Source of the DNA: JAANXG01 sp049583715
Lineage (GTDB): Bacteria > Pseudomonadota > Gammaproteobacteria > Arenicellales > JAANXG01
Assembly: GCA_049583715.1 (NCBI GenBank)
Contig: JBAUWJ010000135.1
Span: 8,885 to 72,884 of the forward strand
Direction: 5' to 3'
DNA length: 64,000 nucleotides
This document shows, in pieces, positions 53,184 to 61,891 of this stretch. Below the pieces are notes generated by a model, which saw only the letters and a program-made list of their open reading frames with translations, did no database searches and was not told the DNA's origin. Both the position numbers and the translations under genes were made by a program. Position 1 is the stretch's first letter. The number at the start of each line of letters is the position of its first letter.

Positions 53184-54128
53184 ATGACGCTCAAAGCTGC
53201 CGTGAGCCAGCGGCCCCCGGTGTTGCTCGACCTGCGCGCCAGTCTCGACTTGGCTGTTGAAACCATCGAGCGGGCCGCCGCCAAGGGCGCGCGGCTGATC
53301 GTGTTTCCCGAAGCTTTCCTGCCCGGCTATCCCACCTGGATATGGAGGCTGCGGCCGGGCAGGGATGCCGAGCTCGGTAACGAGATCCACGCCCGGCTGC
53401 GCGCCAATGCCGTGGACCTGGCGAAGGACGGGCTGGCGCCCCTACGCGAAGCGGCCCGCGAAAAGGCGGCGGTGGTCGTGATTGGTTTCCACGAGGTCGA
53501 CTCCGCGTTCAGCGGCACGACCTTGTTCAATTCCGTGGCGGTGATCGGTCCGGAGGGGGAAATTCTCAACCGGCACCGCAAGATGATGCCCACTAACCCG
53601 GAGCGCATGGTCTGGGGATTCGGTGATGCCAGCGGATTGAGGGTAGTCGAGACGCCCGCCGGTCGAATCGGAACTTTGATTTGCTGGGAAAGCTATATGC
53701 CGCTGGCGCGTCACGCCCTCTACGCTCAGAATATAGAGATCTATGTCGCGCCCACCTGGGACTGCGGAGATACCTGGATCGCTTCGATGAACCACATCGC
53801 CCGCGAAGGGGGATGCTGGGTCCTGTCGTCGGCAACCGCCCTGCAGGCCTCCGATGTTCCCTCGGACTTCCCGGGTCGGGACACGCTCTTCACCGGCGAC
53901 GAATGGATCAATCCCGGGGATGCGGTCGTGGTCAGGCCACACGGCGGTATCGTCGCGGGTCCTCTGCACCAGGAAAAGGACCTATTGTTCGCCGAGATCG
54001 ACGTCGAGAAGGCCCGTCGGGCACGCAAATCCCTGGACGTCACCGGCCACTACGGCCGGCCGGACCTGTTTCAGCTCAACGTCGACCGGCGGCCCCATCC
54101 GCCGGTGGCGTTCGACGACATAACGTGA
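53184..54128 (+). CDS. Carbon-nitrogen hydrolase, nitrilase branch
   Basis: 314 aa from the ATG at 53184, with GGAG 8 nt upstream. The catalytic triad is E43 (FPEAFLPGYP), K133 (NRHRKMMPT) and C167 (LICWESYMP). The CWE-YMPL context and the C-terminal GHYGRPDLFQLNVDR, with length above 300, point to true nitrilases (nitrile to acid plus ammonia) rather than amidases. The substrate is unknown. An inverted repeat begins 9 bp after its stop codon. Confidence 0.93.
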   Translation: MTLKAAVSQRPPVLLDLRASLDLAVETIERAAAKGARLIVFPEAFLPGYPTWIWRLRPGRDAELGNEIHARLRANAVDLAKDGLAPLREAAREKAAVVVIGFHEVDSAFSGTTLFNSVAVIGPEGEILNRHRKMMPTNPERMVWGFGDASGLRVVETPAGRIGTLICWESYMPLARHALYAQNIEIYVAPTWDCGDTWIASMNHIAREGGCWVLSSATALQASDVPSDFPGRDTLFTGDEWINPGDAVVVRPHGGIVAGPLHQEKDLLFAEIDVEKARRARKSLDVTGHYGRPDLFQLNVDRRPHPPVAFDDIT

Positions 54129-54136
54129 GGACGATC

Positions 54137-54205
54137 GGGAAATGGGGACGCACCACGTTCTTGATGCCTGAATGGAATTATAACCGTGGTCCGTCCCCAT
54201 TTCCC
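54137..54205. repeat. Inverted repeat GGGAAATGGGGACG...CGTCCCCATTTCCC
   Basis: Arms 54137-54157 and 54185-54205 are complementary at 20 of 21 positions, around a 27-nt loop. This GGGGACG...CGTCCCC hairpin type is common near REP-associated tyrosine transposases in gammaproteobacteria, but none is present here. It may also act as the nitrilase terminator. Confidence 0.88.
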
Positions 54206-54529
54206 CCGGAGAAAAGGCCAATGAGTTCCACTGCTTATTCCCGCAGGTCCCGCTGTGAAGTACGTGAATAGTGTACTAGACAGAAACTTGCCAGTACACG
54301 GGCTTGATTCTCGGCGAACAGCCATTTGAGGGGTTCGCTTGGAATCTACTGCGCGAGGCTAAATCACGTCCTCGCAGCGCGAGTCCGGATCCCTCCCCGA
54401 AACACGCTCTCGGGATCGCTATGTGGTGGTCTCTTTGCACCCGCAGCCCGGATACTCATATCTGTCGCCGTTGCTTATCCCTCGGCATCAGCTCCGTGAT
54501 GCACACTCTGTTGCACGGAACAGCACGCG
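54206..54529. other. Intergenic region with degenerate duplicate of the DHFR-like gene start
   Basis: No gene is supported. Positions 54433-54491 match 55155-55213 without gaps at 45 of 59 positions. The second copy spans the start codon and leader of the RibD/DHFR-like gene, so the gene lies between two diverged direct repeats. Confidence 0.65.
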
Positions 54530-55177
54530 TCACCTTCTCCTGCGAATCAAGAGGTGCGTCGCGCGCTCCCCCGCGACGGACTCTGCGCACTCGTAACCCC
54601 GCGCGTGCATATCGATGTCCCGCCACAGCTGCTCGCCCGAGCCGAGGAGGATCGGCCGGACAGCGAGATGCAGCTCGTCGATCAAGCCGGCGCGTAAATA
54701 CTGCCGGATCGTGGCCACGCCCCCGCCGAGGCGGACATCATGATCACCCGCCGCGGCGGCCGCCTGCTCCAGGGCGGCGTGAATGCCACCGGTGACAAAA
54801 TGGAACACCGTGCCTCCGGCCATCTCCAGGGGCGCCCGGGCGTAGTGAGTCAACACGAAGACGGGTGTGTGGTAGGGCGGCTCCTCGCCCCACCATCCTT
54901 TCCAGCTCTCGTCGGGCCAGGGACCGCGAACGGGGCCGAACATGTTGCGCCCGAGGATCCAGGCACCGATTCCCTGAAAGCCGCGCTCCGCCATGTGGTT
55001 GTCGACGCCCGTCTCCCCGTCCTCCTGGCCCTGCATCCGCCGCCATACCCGCGTATGGAAGAACCATTCCATCAGTTCCGGGCCCCTGACGCCGAGCGGA
55101 TTCTGCAGGTCCTGGTTCGGACCGGCGCCGTAGCCGTCGATGGATATCGCGAAGCTTTGTACCCGCAGCCTGGACAT
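54530..55177 (-). CDS. Dihydrofolate reductase family protein (RibD C-terminal domain)
   Basis: 215 aa. A single RibD C-terminal/DHFR-like domain is indicated by SIDGYGAG near the start, GAWILGRNMFGPVRGPW, PVFVLTHYARAPLEMAGGTVFHFVTGG, the NADPH-binding VRLGGGVATIRQYLRAGLIDELHLAVRPILLGSGEQLW and a C-terminal beta strand. This is a large family of NAD(P)H reductases, rarely true folate enzymes. It lies 32 bp downstream of the VOC gene on the same strand. Confidence 0.92.
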   Translation of the reverse strand: MSRLRVQSFAISIDGYGAGPNQDLQNPLGVRGPELMEWFFHTRVWRRMQGQEDGETGVDNHMAERGFQGIGAWILGRNMFGPVRGPWPDESWKGWWGEEPPYHTPVFVLTHYARAPLEMAGGTVFHFVTGGIHAALEQAAAAAGDHDVRLGGGVATIRQYLRAGLIDELHLAVRPILLGSGEQLWRDIDMHARGYECAESVAGERATHLLIRRRR

Positions 55178-55209
55178 TCATGAGTCTCGCGGTTGCTCGT
55201 CCTGCAGCA

Positions 55210-55617
55210 TCAGTCTGGCGGTCCTTTCAGCTCCACCACGTTGCCTTCCGGGTCTGTGATGTAGATGGAAGGGCCGTTGCCTTCGGCGCCGTAACGGGTC
55301 TGCGTCGACCCGGCCTCGAAACCGTGCGCGGCCAGGTGCTCGCGGATGGCCGCATCGTCGAACGGATCAACGCGGATACACAGGTGGTCCAGGTTGTGGC
55401 CCTGCCTGCCGGGCGCGGGACCGCCTTGCCTGCCAATCTCGCCACCGACATCGACGAGGTCGATCAAGCTCCTGCCCGCCCGTAGCTGAATCAGGCCGAG
55501 CTTCGCGGAGCGGCGCTCCTCCGTGCAGCCGAGGACGTCGCAATAGAATCGCAGCGACTTCTCGACATCGCTGACCCGAAGCACCACGTGGTCCAGCTCG
55601 CGCGGATTGATGCTCAT
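55210..55617 (-). CDS. VOC family protein (glyoxalase/dioxygenase fold)
   Basis: 135 aa with the two paired beta-alpha-beta-beta-beta modules. H10 (ELDHVVLRV), the histidine in HNLDHLCIRV and the glutamate in EGNVVELKG are likely metal ligands. The YIDPEGN-type ending SIYITDPEGNVVELKGPP is diagnostic. The substrate is unknown: a glyoxalase, a fosfomycin-type transferase or a small dioxygenase. It is upstream of the DHFR-like gene in a probable two-gene operon. Confidence 0.9.
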   Translation of the reverse strand: MSINPRELDHVVLRVSDVEKSLRFYCDVLGCTEERRSAKLGLIQLRAGRSLIDLVDVGGEIGRQGGPAPGRQGHNLDHLCIRVDPFDDAAIREHLAAHGFEAGSTQTRYGAEGNGPSIYITDPEGNVVELKGPPD

Positions 55618-55648
55618 TATGGTCAGCCAGGCGCCGGCTTCGCTCCGC

Positions 55649-56023
55649 CTATTGCTTCGATATCTGGGATGGGTTCTGAACGACTATCGTGGCCGTGCCT
55701 CTCGGGTTCCTAATCATGCCCTTGACACAAATATTCTGACCGTTCAGTGACTTGGGATCGTAGGGAAAGTCAGAGAGTTTGCGGCCCGGGATCTGGGCCG
55801 CGAATACCTGTGTCGGGAACGCGCGATCCAGATGCAAGAACAAAGCGCGACCCGCGGACTTCGCGAATTGCTTGGTACTCGCAACTTTCCCGCAGACCAT
55901 GGCGTGCTCTCCTACGTGGTTGATGGCGTCTTCGGGAGAGACAGTGGATTCGCCAATTGCCATTGAAGGAATGGCGAAGGGAGAGAGGGTAAGGAGCAGT
56001 CGCGCTGTATTGATTGGAGTCAT
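55649..56023 (-). CDS. Secreted small OB-fold protein
   Basis: 124 aa from the ATG at 56023, with GAGGG upstream. A signal peptide (TARLLLTLSPFAIPSMAIG) precedes an OB-fold-like domain: VSPEDAINHVGEHAMVCGKV, LFLHLDRAFPTQVFAAQIPG, LNGQNICVKGMIRNPRGTATIVVQNPSQI. Small exported proteins with this V-CGKV...F-L-LD-P-Q-FT...ICVTGKI pattern are common and uncharacterised. Nucleic-acid or ligand binding in the periplasm is possible. It is not clearly coupled to its neighbours. Confidence 0.8.
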   Translation of the reverse strand: MTPINTARLLLTLSPFAIPSMAIGESTVSPEDAINHVGEHAMVCGKVASTKQFAKSAGRALFLHLDRAFPTQVFAAQIPGRKLSDFPYDPKSLNGQNICVKGMIRNPRGTATIVVQNPSQISKQ

Positions 56024-56192
56024 GCTGTTTTCCCTCGGATGATAGCTGGTTGCCTCGGATCCTGGCTCACTTCGCTGGCGTCTCCTGTAAACCAAGATAC
56101 CACGTCGAAGGACAGAGGCGCCACGATCTTCGATCCGATCCGTGCCGTCCTCGCGACCGGTATCAAGCGCATTGGCAAGGCTCGTTGCCGGT

Positions 56193-57296
56193 TCACCCGA
56201 AAATCGCTTCCGGCAGCAGCGCCGAGACCACGTAGTTGGGCACGTCCACGACGTTGCTCACGCGCAGGTCCACGGCCACACTGCAGATGACGTAGGCCTG
56301 GTTGCGCGTGAAGCCGCGTTCCTGGAGCAGCTCCATCATGTTGAGCACGGCATTGCGGCAGGCGAGGGTCAGGTTCTCACCTTCGTTCTCGCCCTCGGCG
56401 TTGAGCGGCATGCCCATGACGCCGAGGAAGCGCCGGGGAGCGGCGTGGACCGGGTCTATGAAGTAGTCGTCGCGGGTGAACACGGGGGCCTGGAAGCTGC
56501 GCTTCCCGGCCAGTCCCGCGTGGCGACGGAAACGCACGGCGCAGGTGGCGCCCATCTCCACGGCTGTCACGCACACCTCGCCATCGCCCTGGGCGAAATG
56601 CGCATCGCCCGTGGAGAACAGGCCACCCTCGACGAAGACGGGGAGGAACAGCTTCGCGCCCCGGCTCATCTGCTTGACGTCGAAGTTGCCGCCGTTCTCC
56701 CGGGGCGGCAGAGTGCGCAGTCCATTGAGGCCGCACGCGCCTCCCGGGACGGCACCCTGCGGGTCGGGCGGGAATACCAGACCACCGTGCTGCATCCACC
56801 GCTTCTCACGCTCGGCCCACTCCTCGAGCTTTTTCGCGGACGGGGCGACGGCGGACACGCCCATGAAGGAAGCCCCCGGGATGCGCACGCCGGGAATCTG
56901 CTCCGAGGTCGCCCAGCCGTCGGCGATCTTCCAGTGCACCAGGAAAGGCTCGGTCATCACGTCGCGCAGGAACCCGAGGCCGGGAAAGATGCAACTGAAG
57001 CCGAAGGGCTGGGGCTCGATGTCCAGGAACTCGATCTCCAGGACGTCGCCGGGCTTCACGCCCTTGACGAACACCGGACCGGTGAGGGGATGAATGGCGC
57101 CGTCATCAATGGTGCCGAAGGCCTCTTCGGTGGTGCCGGGCTTGAGATACCCGTCGATGGCATCCCGGGTTTCGAGGACCACGTCCTCGCCTTCGCCCAC
57201 CTCCAGCACGGGCTCGATGTCCGGGTGATAACGGTTGTGGCCGGTGTGGGGCTCTTCGGCCAGGTGCTTGTTGCGATCGATGCGGATGGCGTGCAT
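56193..57296 (-). CDS. Acetamidase/formamidase family protein
   Basis: 367 aa. FmdA/AmdA family features are visible: GHNRYHPDIEPVLEV, DAIDGYLKPGT near the N-terminus, the HPLTGPVFVKGVKPGDVLEIEF stretch, GDAHFAQGDGEVCVTAVEM and the C-terminal YVICSVAVDLRVSNVVDVPNYVVSALLPEAIF. It hydrolyses formamide or acetamide (or related short amides) to acid plus ammonia. It is not in an obvious operon. With the nearby nitrilase it could extend use of nitriles and amides. Confidence 0.93.
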   Translation of the reverse strand: MHAIRIDRNKHLAEEPHTGHNRYHPDIEPVLEVGEGEDVVLETRDAIDGYLKPGTTEEAFGTIDDGAIHPLTGPVFVKGVKPGDVLEIEFLDIEPQPFGFSCIFPGLGFLRDVMTEPFLVHWKIADGWATSEQIPGVRIPGASFMGVSAVAPSAKKLEEWAEREKRWMQHGGLVFPPDPQGAVPGGACGLNGLRTLPPRENGGNFDVKQMSRGAKLFLPVFVEGGLFSTGDAHFAQGDGEVCVTAVEMGATCAVRFRRHAGLAGKRSFQAPVFTRDDYFIDPVHAAPRRFLGVMGMPLNAEGENEGENLTLACRNAVLNMMELLQERGFTRNQAYVICSVAVDLRVSNVVDVPNYVVSALLPEAIFG

Positions 57297-57547
57297 GACA
57301 ACCTCCTATCGGTAGTTCACGGCTGTTGGAGCCGACCGCCTGGCGGTGCCTGCTCAAGGCAACCGCGAGCAAGGATAGCTCACATGTTGAGCAGGTGAGA
57401 AGATGCCCGCAGCCGTCTCCCGATAGAACAATCGTTCAAGCCCGTTATGCTGCAGACTTGTCCGACCCGCGTACCTGATCGGCAGAACGCGGCGGCCTCC
57501 ACCTCAACGCTACCGGGCGATCCCGATCTCACGGGGAGGTCTCCTGG

Positions 57548-57715
57548 TTTGGGTGAGGGGGCAGCACTTGACGTCGCATTTTTCTCCCTTCCCGGTTCCA
57601 AGCAGGGGTGGGTACCAAACGGGTCGTCCCGAGGCCGCATAGCAATTGCCCTCACCCTAGCCCTCCCAGAGGGAGAGGGGACTCCACTCCCTCTCCCGCT
57701 GGGAGAGGGGCAGCT
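57548..57715. repeat. Composite CCCTCTCCC repeat, inverted copy of that at 42.65 kb
   Basis: Read on the minus strand, it has GGGTGAGGGCAAT, GCCTCGG, TTTGGTACCCACC, GCTTGGAACCGGGAAGGG and GCCCCCTCACCC in the same order as 42.66-42.79 kb. CCCTCTCCC/GGGAGAGGG hairpins lie at about 57.66-57.71 kb. It fills much of the 507-bp gap between the acetamidase and nitronate monooxygenase-like genes; the rest shows no gene. Confidence 0.85.
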
Positions 57716-57803
57716 TCGTTTGGATAGAGATATCGTGCGAAGTCTTCAGCGGTCACCGGGCTATTGCGGCACCCTCGCTGAGCAGAGGAAATATCGTGGC
57801 ACT

Positions 57804-58781
57804 TCAGTCCTTCAAGAGCCTGCCGGGTCGGTTGCGGAGGATCGTCTCGGCGTCTTCGATGAGCCGGCGCACGATGTCGCCTGCCGGTTCCACGCTCGAC
57901 ACCAGTCCGGTGGCGTTTCCGACCTGGACGCTGGCGGTCCTCGCGTCTCCGGCGTCCGTGGCGGCGAGCAGTTTCTTTGTGAGCTCTTCACGATGGGTTG
58001 CCACTTCGTCATCGCGCCGCCCGTGCCACTGCGCGGTAAATTCGTTCTTTAGAACGCGGTCGCCAATGTCTCTTGGAAATGGCGCATCCCAGGTGAAGTC
58101 GTAGGCTTTGGTCAGAATCGTGTCATCGGTACTTGCTTCCACGGCGCGCTGCTTCAGCCAGTCTGCACCTATCGCCTCCCGGCTCATCACGAAACGCGTC
58201 CCAAGCCATACACCTTCGGCGCCCAGCATGAGCATGGCGGCGAGCCCGCGACCATCGGCGATACCACCGGCTGCGACCACAGGAATGTCTCCCACCGCAT
58301 CGATAACCGCCGGCACCAGCGGCAGTGTCCCACTGTATCCCGTATGACCGCCGGCCTCGGTACCCTGAGCCGTGATCACATCGACGCCGCCCGCCGCCAC
58401 CTTCCTGGCATGCGATACCTTCTGAACCTGCGCCAGGACCTTGATGCCGGCCTCGTGGGCGGCGGCGACATACGGAGTCGGGTCGGAGAATGAATGGCTG
58501 ATTACCGGCACCCGTTCCTCCATCGCCACCTGCACCAACTCGGCGACATTGGGTGCCGAAGAGATGAAGCCGACGCCGAATGGCGCTCGAGTGCGCTCGC
58601 GCGCAAAGCGGATTTGCTCCCGCAACCAGTCCGGGCCCTTGGCCGGCCACGCTCCGATCATGCCCAGGCCGCCGGCCTCCGACACCGCGGCAGCCAGCTC
58701 GGCCGTGGCCGTGCCCGACATGGGGGCGCTGATGATCGGATGCTCGATTTCCAGGATATCGCACAGACGCGTATGGATCAT
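57804..58781 (-). CDS. Nitronate monooxygenase-like FMN enzyme
   Basis: 325 aa from the ATG at 58781, with GGAGG upstream; a longer frame to 58919 reads into the maoC gap. It is a TIM-barrel FMN protein with PIISAPMSGTATAELAAAVSEAGGLGMIG at the start, DVITAQGTEAGGHTG with the catalytic-type histidine, and PVVAAGGIADGRGLAAMLMLGAEGVWLGTRF. The family oxidises alkyl nitronates, but many members are related NAD(P)H:quinone or enoyl-type reductases. It is downstream of a MaoC-type gene. Confidence 0.9.
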   Translation of the reverse strand: MIHTRLCDILEIEHPIISAPMSGTATAELAAAVSEAGGLGMIGAWPAKGPDWLREQIRFARERTRAPFGVGFISSAPNVAELVQVAMEERVPVISHSFSDPTPYVAAAHEAGIKVLAQVQKVSHARKVAAGGVDVITAQGTEAGGHTGYSGTLPLVPAVIDAVGDIPVVAAGGIADGRGLAAMLMLGAEGVWLGTRFVMSREAIGADWLKQRAVEASTDDTILTKAYDFTWDAPFPRDIGDRVLKNEFTAQWHGRRDDEVATHREELTKKLLAATDAGDARTASVQVGNATGLVSSVEPAGDIVRRLIEDAETILRNRPGRLLKD

Positions 58782-58884
58782 TGTCGATACCTCCGCATTT
58801 TCGGTCTTTCGACTTTCACGCTGCGGCCCGGTCGCCGCGAAGGGCGGCCTGTTGAGCGATAGTGATATTGATGGTCCGCCGCTC

Positions 58885-59361
58885 TCATCCGCGGCGCAGC
58901 ACGACGAGATTTCCGACATAGACCTGGACCTCCTCGCCCGCCTGATTCAAGGTGGTGGCCTTGACCTTGACGAATCCCTGGTGCGGGCGGGATCTCGAGG
59001 GACGTATTTCGAGGACTTCGATCTCCGCATGCAGCTCGTCTCCGGGCCGGACCGGGCGCGGCCATCGCAGCTCGTCGAGACTCGCTCCGATCACGCCGCC
59101 CGCGGGCTTGAAGTCGCTCTCGACGACGAGACGCATCGTCAGTGCCGCGGTGTGCCAGCCGCTCGCCGCAAGGCCCTGGAACATCGAGTCGAGCGCAGCC
59201 TGCTCGTCGAGGTGAAAAGGCTGGGGGTCGTACTCGGCGGCGAAGCGCTTGATGGCTTCGGCGTCGAGCCGTATGCGTGCCGAGGTGAAGGTCTGGCCTG
59301 GTTGCAGGTCTTCCAGGAATCTTTCGTGCATTGTGGTGCTGGTAGCGAGAAGGGGGTTCAC
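58885..59361 (-). CDS. MaoC-family hot-dog dehydratase
   Basis: 158 aa if started at the GTG at 59361, or 148 aa from the ATG at 59331 (MHERFLEDLQPGQTF). The hydratase motif is AAEYDPQPFHLD, with likely catalytic D45 and H50, followed by ASGWHTAALTMRL and a C-terminal hot-dog strand pair. It is related to R-specific enoyl-CoA hydratases. The substrate is unknown. The 103-bp gap to the nitronate monooxygenase-like gene permits co-transcription. Confidence 0.92.
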   Translation of the reverse strand: MNPLLATSTTMHERFLEDLQPGQTFTSARIRLDAEAIKRFAAEYDPQPFHLDEQAALDSMFQGLAASGWHTAALTMRLVVESDFKPAGGVIGASLDELRWPRPVRPGDELHAEIEVLEIRPSRSRPHQGFVKVKATTLNQAGEEVQVYVGNLVVLRRG

Positions 59362-59419
59362 GGTAGCACATCCTCGGCTTGTCCCGGAGGGGGAATGAGG
59401 TGCATGCGCGATTGTTGGT

Positions 59420-59462
59420 CCCCCTCACCCTCGCCTTCTACTCCTTTGGGGAGAGGGAATTG
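59420..59462. repeat. Short CCCTCACCC/GGGGAGAGGG repeat fragment
   Basis: CCCCTCACCCTCGCC followed by GGGGAGAGGG is a degenerate relic of the composite repeat. It lies in the 315-bp gap between the maoC-like gene and the polyamine-type ABC operon. The rest of the gap holds no supported gene. Confidence 0.65.
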
Positions 59463-59676
59463 CCGAGGCTCGGCAACAGTGGATTTCAAACGCAGATCTC
59501 TCCCCCTTAGGGAAGACGGAACTGCGAGGCCTCAGATACGTGGGCGCGAAGCGCGAGGCAGGGCGATCCCGTGAGGCCTTTCACAGGGCGAGAGGCGACC
59601 TTCTTGGGGACTGCGAGCCAATCCTGTAGCATGGGGACACTATCTCAACAACAACCGCCACAAGAGGCATATCGCC

Positions 59677-60771
59677 ATGAGCAAAAGCCAACTCAACACC
59701 TCCCGCCGCCGTTTCCTGGCCGGGACCAGCGCCATCGCGGCGGGTGCCGCGGTCGGTATTCTGCCGAGGCGCTCGCGTGCCGCGCAGAGCCTGAAGGTCG
59801 GTACCTACGGCGGGTATTTCAAGGATTCCTTCGACAAGCACATCTATCCGGACTTCACCAAGGAGACCGGCATCCAGATCGACTCCGTGTCCGAGCCCAC
59901 CGGCGAGGCCTGGCTGGTGCAGCTCCAGAACGCGGCGCGCGCCGGGGAGGCCCCCGCGGACGTCTCCATGATGGCGCAGGTGCCGCGGCAGAAGGGCGAG
60001 AACGCCAAGCTCTGGGCGCCGCTCGACGGCAGCAAGATCCCCAATAAGAAATACCTGCTCCCGAATTTCGTCCAGGAGTACAAGGACGGCGGTATCGCCG
60101 GCATCGGCGCCGTGTCCTGGTACATCACCCTGGTGACCAACACCAAGGTCTATCCCACCGCGCCCGAGAGCTGGATGGCCTTCTGGGATCCGGCGAACAA
60201 GAATCGCCTCGGGCTGCTGGCGCTCGCCACCAACTCCTTCCTGCTCGAGATCACCGCCACCACTTATTTCGGCGGCAAGGACATCCTCGGCACCGAGGAC
60301 GGCATCCTGAAAGTGCTGAAGAAGCTCAGCGAGGTGAAGCCGAACGTCAAGCTGTGGTACCGCGACGAGGGACAGTTCCAGCAGGCCCTGCAAAGCGGCG
60401 AGATCCCCATGGGACAGTACTACCACGACGTCACCGGCCTGGCCGCGAAGGACGGCTTCCCGGTGCGCTCCACCTTCCCCAAGGAAGGCGGCGTGCTGGA
60501 TTCCGGCTCCTGGTCCGTGTCCAAGGCCTCCAAGAAGCTCGACGAGGCGCATGTCTTCATCAATTACATGTGCCGACCGGACATCCAGGCCAAGCTCTCG
60601 CGCAACGTACGCACTGCACCGACGGTCGAGCGCAAATACCTCGATCTCACCGACAAGGAGTTCGCGGAGGTCGCCAGCGAGAAGACGCCCATCATCCCCG
60701 AGTACAAGATGTATCTCGAGAAGGGCGACTGGATCTCGGACCACTGGACGTCCATGATCACCGGCGCCTGA
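59677..60771 (+). CDS. Spermidine/putrescine-type ABC transporter substrate-binding protein (Tat-exported)
   Basis: 364 aa. The twin-arginine signal TSRRRFLAGTSAIAAGAAVG (8-27) is followed by a PotD-like extracellular solute-binding domain: LKVGTYGGYFKDSFDKHIYPDFTKETGI, SMMAQVPRQKGENAKLWAPLD and GYFPVRSTFPKEGGVLDSGSW-like lobes. Such proteins bind polyamines or related cations or small organic compounds. Tat export suggests folding before translocation. It is the first gene of a four-gene importer operon. Confidence 0.9.
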   Translation: MSKSQLNTSRRRFLAGTSAIAAGAAVGILPRRSRAAQSLKVGTYGGYFKDSFDKHIYPDFTKETGIQIDSVSEPTGEAWLVQLQNAARAGEAPADVSMMAQVPRQKGENAKLWAPLDGSKIPNKKYLLPNFVQEYKDGGIAGIGAVSWYITLVTNTKVYPTAPESWMAFWDPANKNRLGLLALATNSFLLEITATTYFGGKDILGTEDGILKVLKKLSEVKPNVKLWYRDEGQFQQALQSGEIPMGQYYHDVTGLAAKDGFPVRSTFPKEGGVLDSGSWSVSKASKKLDEAHVFINYMCRPDIQAKLSRNVRTAPTVERKYLDLTDKEFAEVASEKTPIIPEYKMYLEKGDWISDHWTSMITGA

Positions 60772-60835
60772 CGGCTCACGGCCGGCGGAGCACTCCTCCG
60801 CCGGCCCAGCCTTCCCGAACCACCTCGTTCTATCC

Positions 60836-61891
60836 ATGCTGGCGCTGTCCCTCGAAGGGGTCACCAAGCACTTCGGCTCGGTGACCGCGGTCGACGACGT
60901 CGACCTGGAGATTCCAGAAGGACAACTGGTGTGCTTCCTCGGCCCGTCCGGCTGCGGCAAGACCACGCTGCTGCGGCTGATCGCGGGGCTCGAGCAGCCG
61001 AGCGCCGGGCGCATACGGCTCGGTGGCGAGGACATCAGCCGAGTTCCGGCCCACCGCCGGAACCTCGGCATGGTGTTCCAGTCGCTCGCCCTGTTCCCAC
61101 ACCTGGACGTCACGGAGAACATCGCCTACAGCCTGCGCCTTCGAGGCCAGGGCAAGGCGGAGCGGCGCGCCAAGGCCGGGGAGCTCCTGGAGCTGGTCCG
61201 CCTGCCCGGCATGGGCGGACGCCACATCAGCCAGCTCTCGGGCGGCCAGCGCCAACGTGTGGCCATCGCGCGGGCGCTGGCCATCGAGCCGAGACTCTTC
61301 CTATTGGACGAGCCGCTCTCGGCGCTCGACGCCAAGCTGCGTGAGGAGATGCAGATCGAGTTGCGCCTGCTGCAGCAGCGGGTGAAGGTCACCACTATCC
61401 TCGTGACCCACGACCAGCGCGAGGCGATGACCATGTCCGATCTCGTCGCGGTGATGAACGACGGGCGCATCGAGCAGCTCGGTTCGCCGCTGGAGATCTA
61501 CCGGCGGCCGGCCAACGCCTTCGTTGCCGAGTTCATCGGCACCAGCAATCTCCTCGAAGCGCAGGTGGCCGACGGCACACACCTCAGGATGAGGGACCAC
61601 AGCCTGCGCGCGGCCGGCATCCCCGAAGGGCTTTCAGCGGGTGCGGCCGCGACCCTTTCGGTGCGTCCCGAGGATGTCCACCTCTATCCGGGCGAGCAGG
61701 CCGGTGAGAACCGCATCACCGGCGAGATCGAGTTCGTGCGCGACGTCGGCCAGAGCGTGGAGATCTACGTCGACTGCGCCGGCATCCGCATCGTGAGCCA
61801 CATGACGCCGCGCGAGCGGCCCGACCTCGAGCGCGGGGACCGGGTGACAGTCGAGCTGCCCGCCGAGGCCTGCGTGGTGCTGGCCCGATGA
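60836..61891 (+). CDS. PotA-like ABC transporter ATP-binding protein
   Basis: 351 aa. Walker A is GPSGCGKTT (36-44), the signature is LSGGQRQRVAIARAL, Walker B is LFLLDEPLSALDA, and the switch histidine is in VTHDQREAMTMSD. A C-terminal TOBE domain (about 280-350; LSVRPEDVHLYPGEQ) places it in the PotA/FbpC/CysA group. It starts 64 bp after the binding protein gene and overlaps the first permease gene by an ATGA. Confidence 0.94.
   Translation: MLALSLEGVTKHFGSVTAVDDVDLEIPEGQLVCFLGPSGCGKTTLLRLIAGLEQPSAGRIRLGGEDISRVPAHRRNLGMVFQSLALFPHLDVTENIAYSLRLRGQGKAERRAKAGELLELVRLPGMGGRHISQLSGGQRQRVAIARALAIEPRLFLLDEPLSALDAKLREEMQIELRLLQQRVKVTTILVTHDQREAMTMSDLVAVMNDGRIEQLGSPLEIYRRPANAFVAEFIGTSNLLEAQVADGTHLRMRDHSLRAAGIPEGLSAGAAATLSVRPEDVHLYPGEQAGENRITGEIEFVRDVGQSVEIYVDCAGIRIVSHMTPRERPDLERGDRVTVELPAEACVVLAR

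Noticed and set aside
54433..55213. Integron attC sites around the DHFR-like gene
   Set aside because: Size is near 60 bp, but no GTTRRRY core or matching R'/R'' pairs are found and no integrase is in the window.
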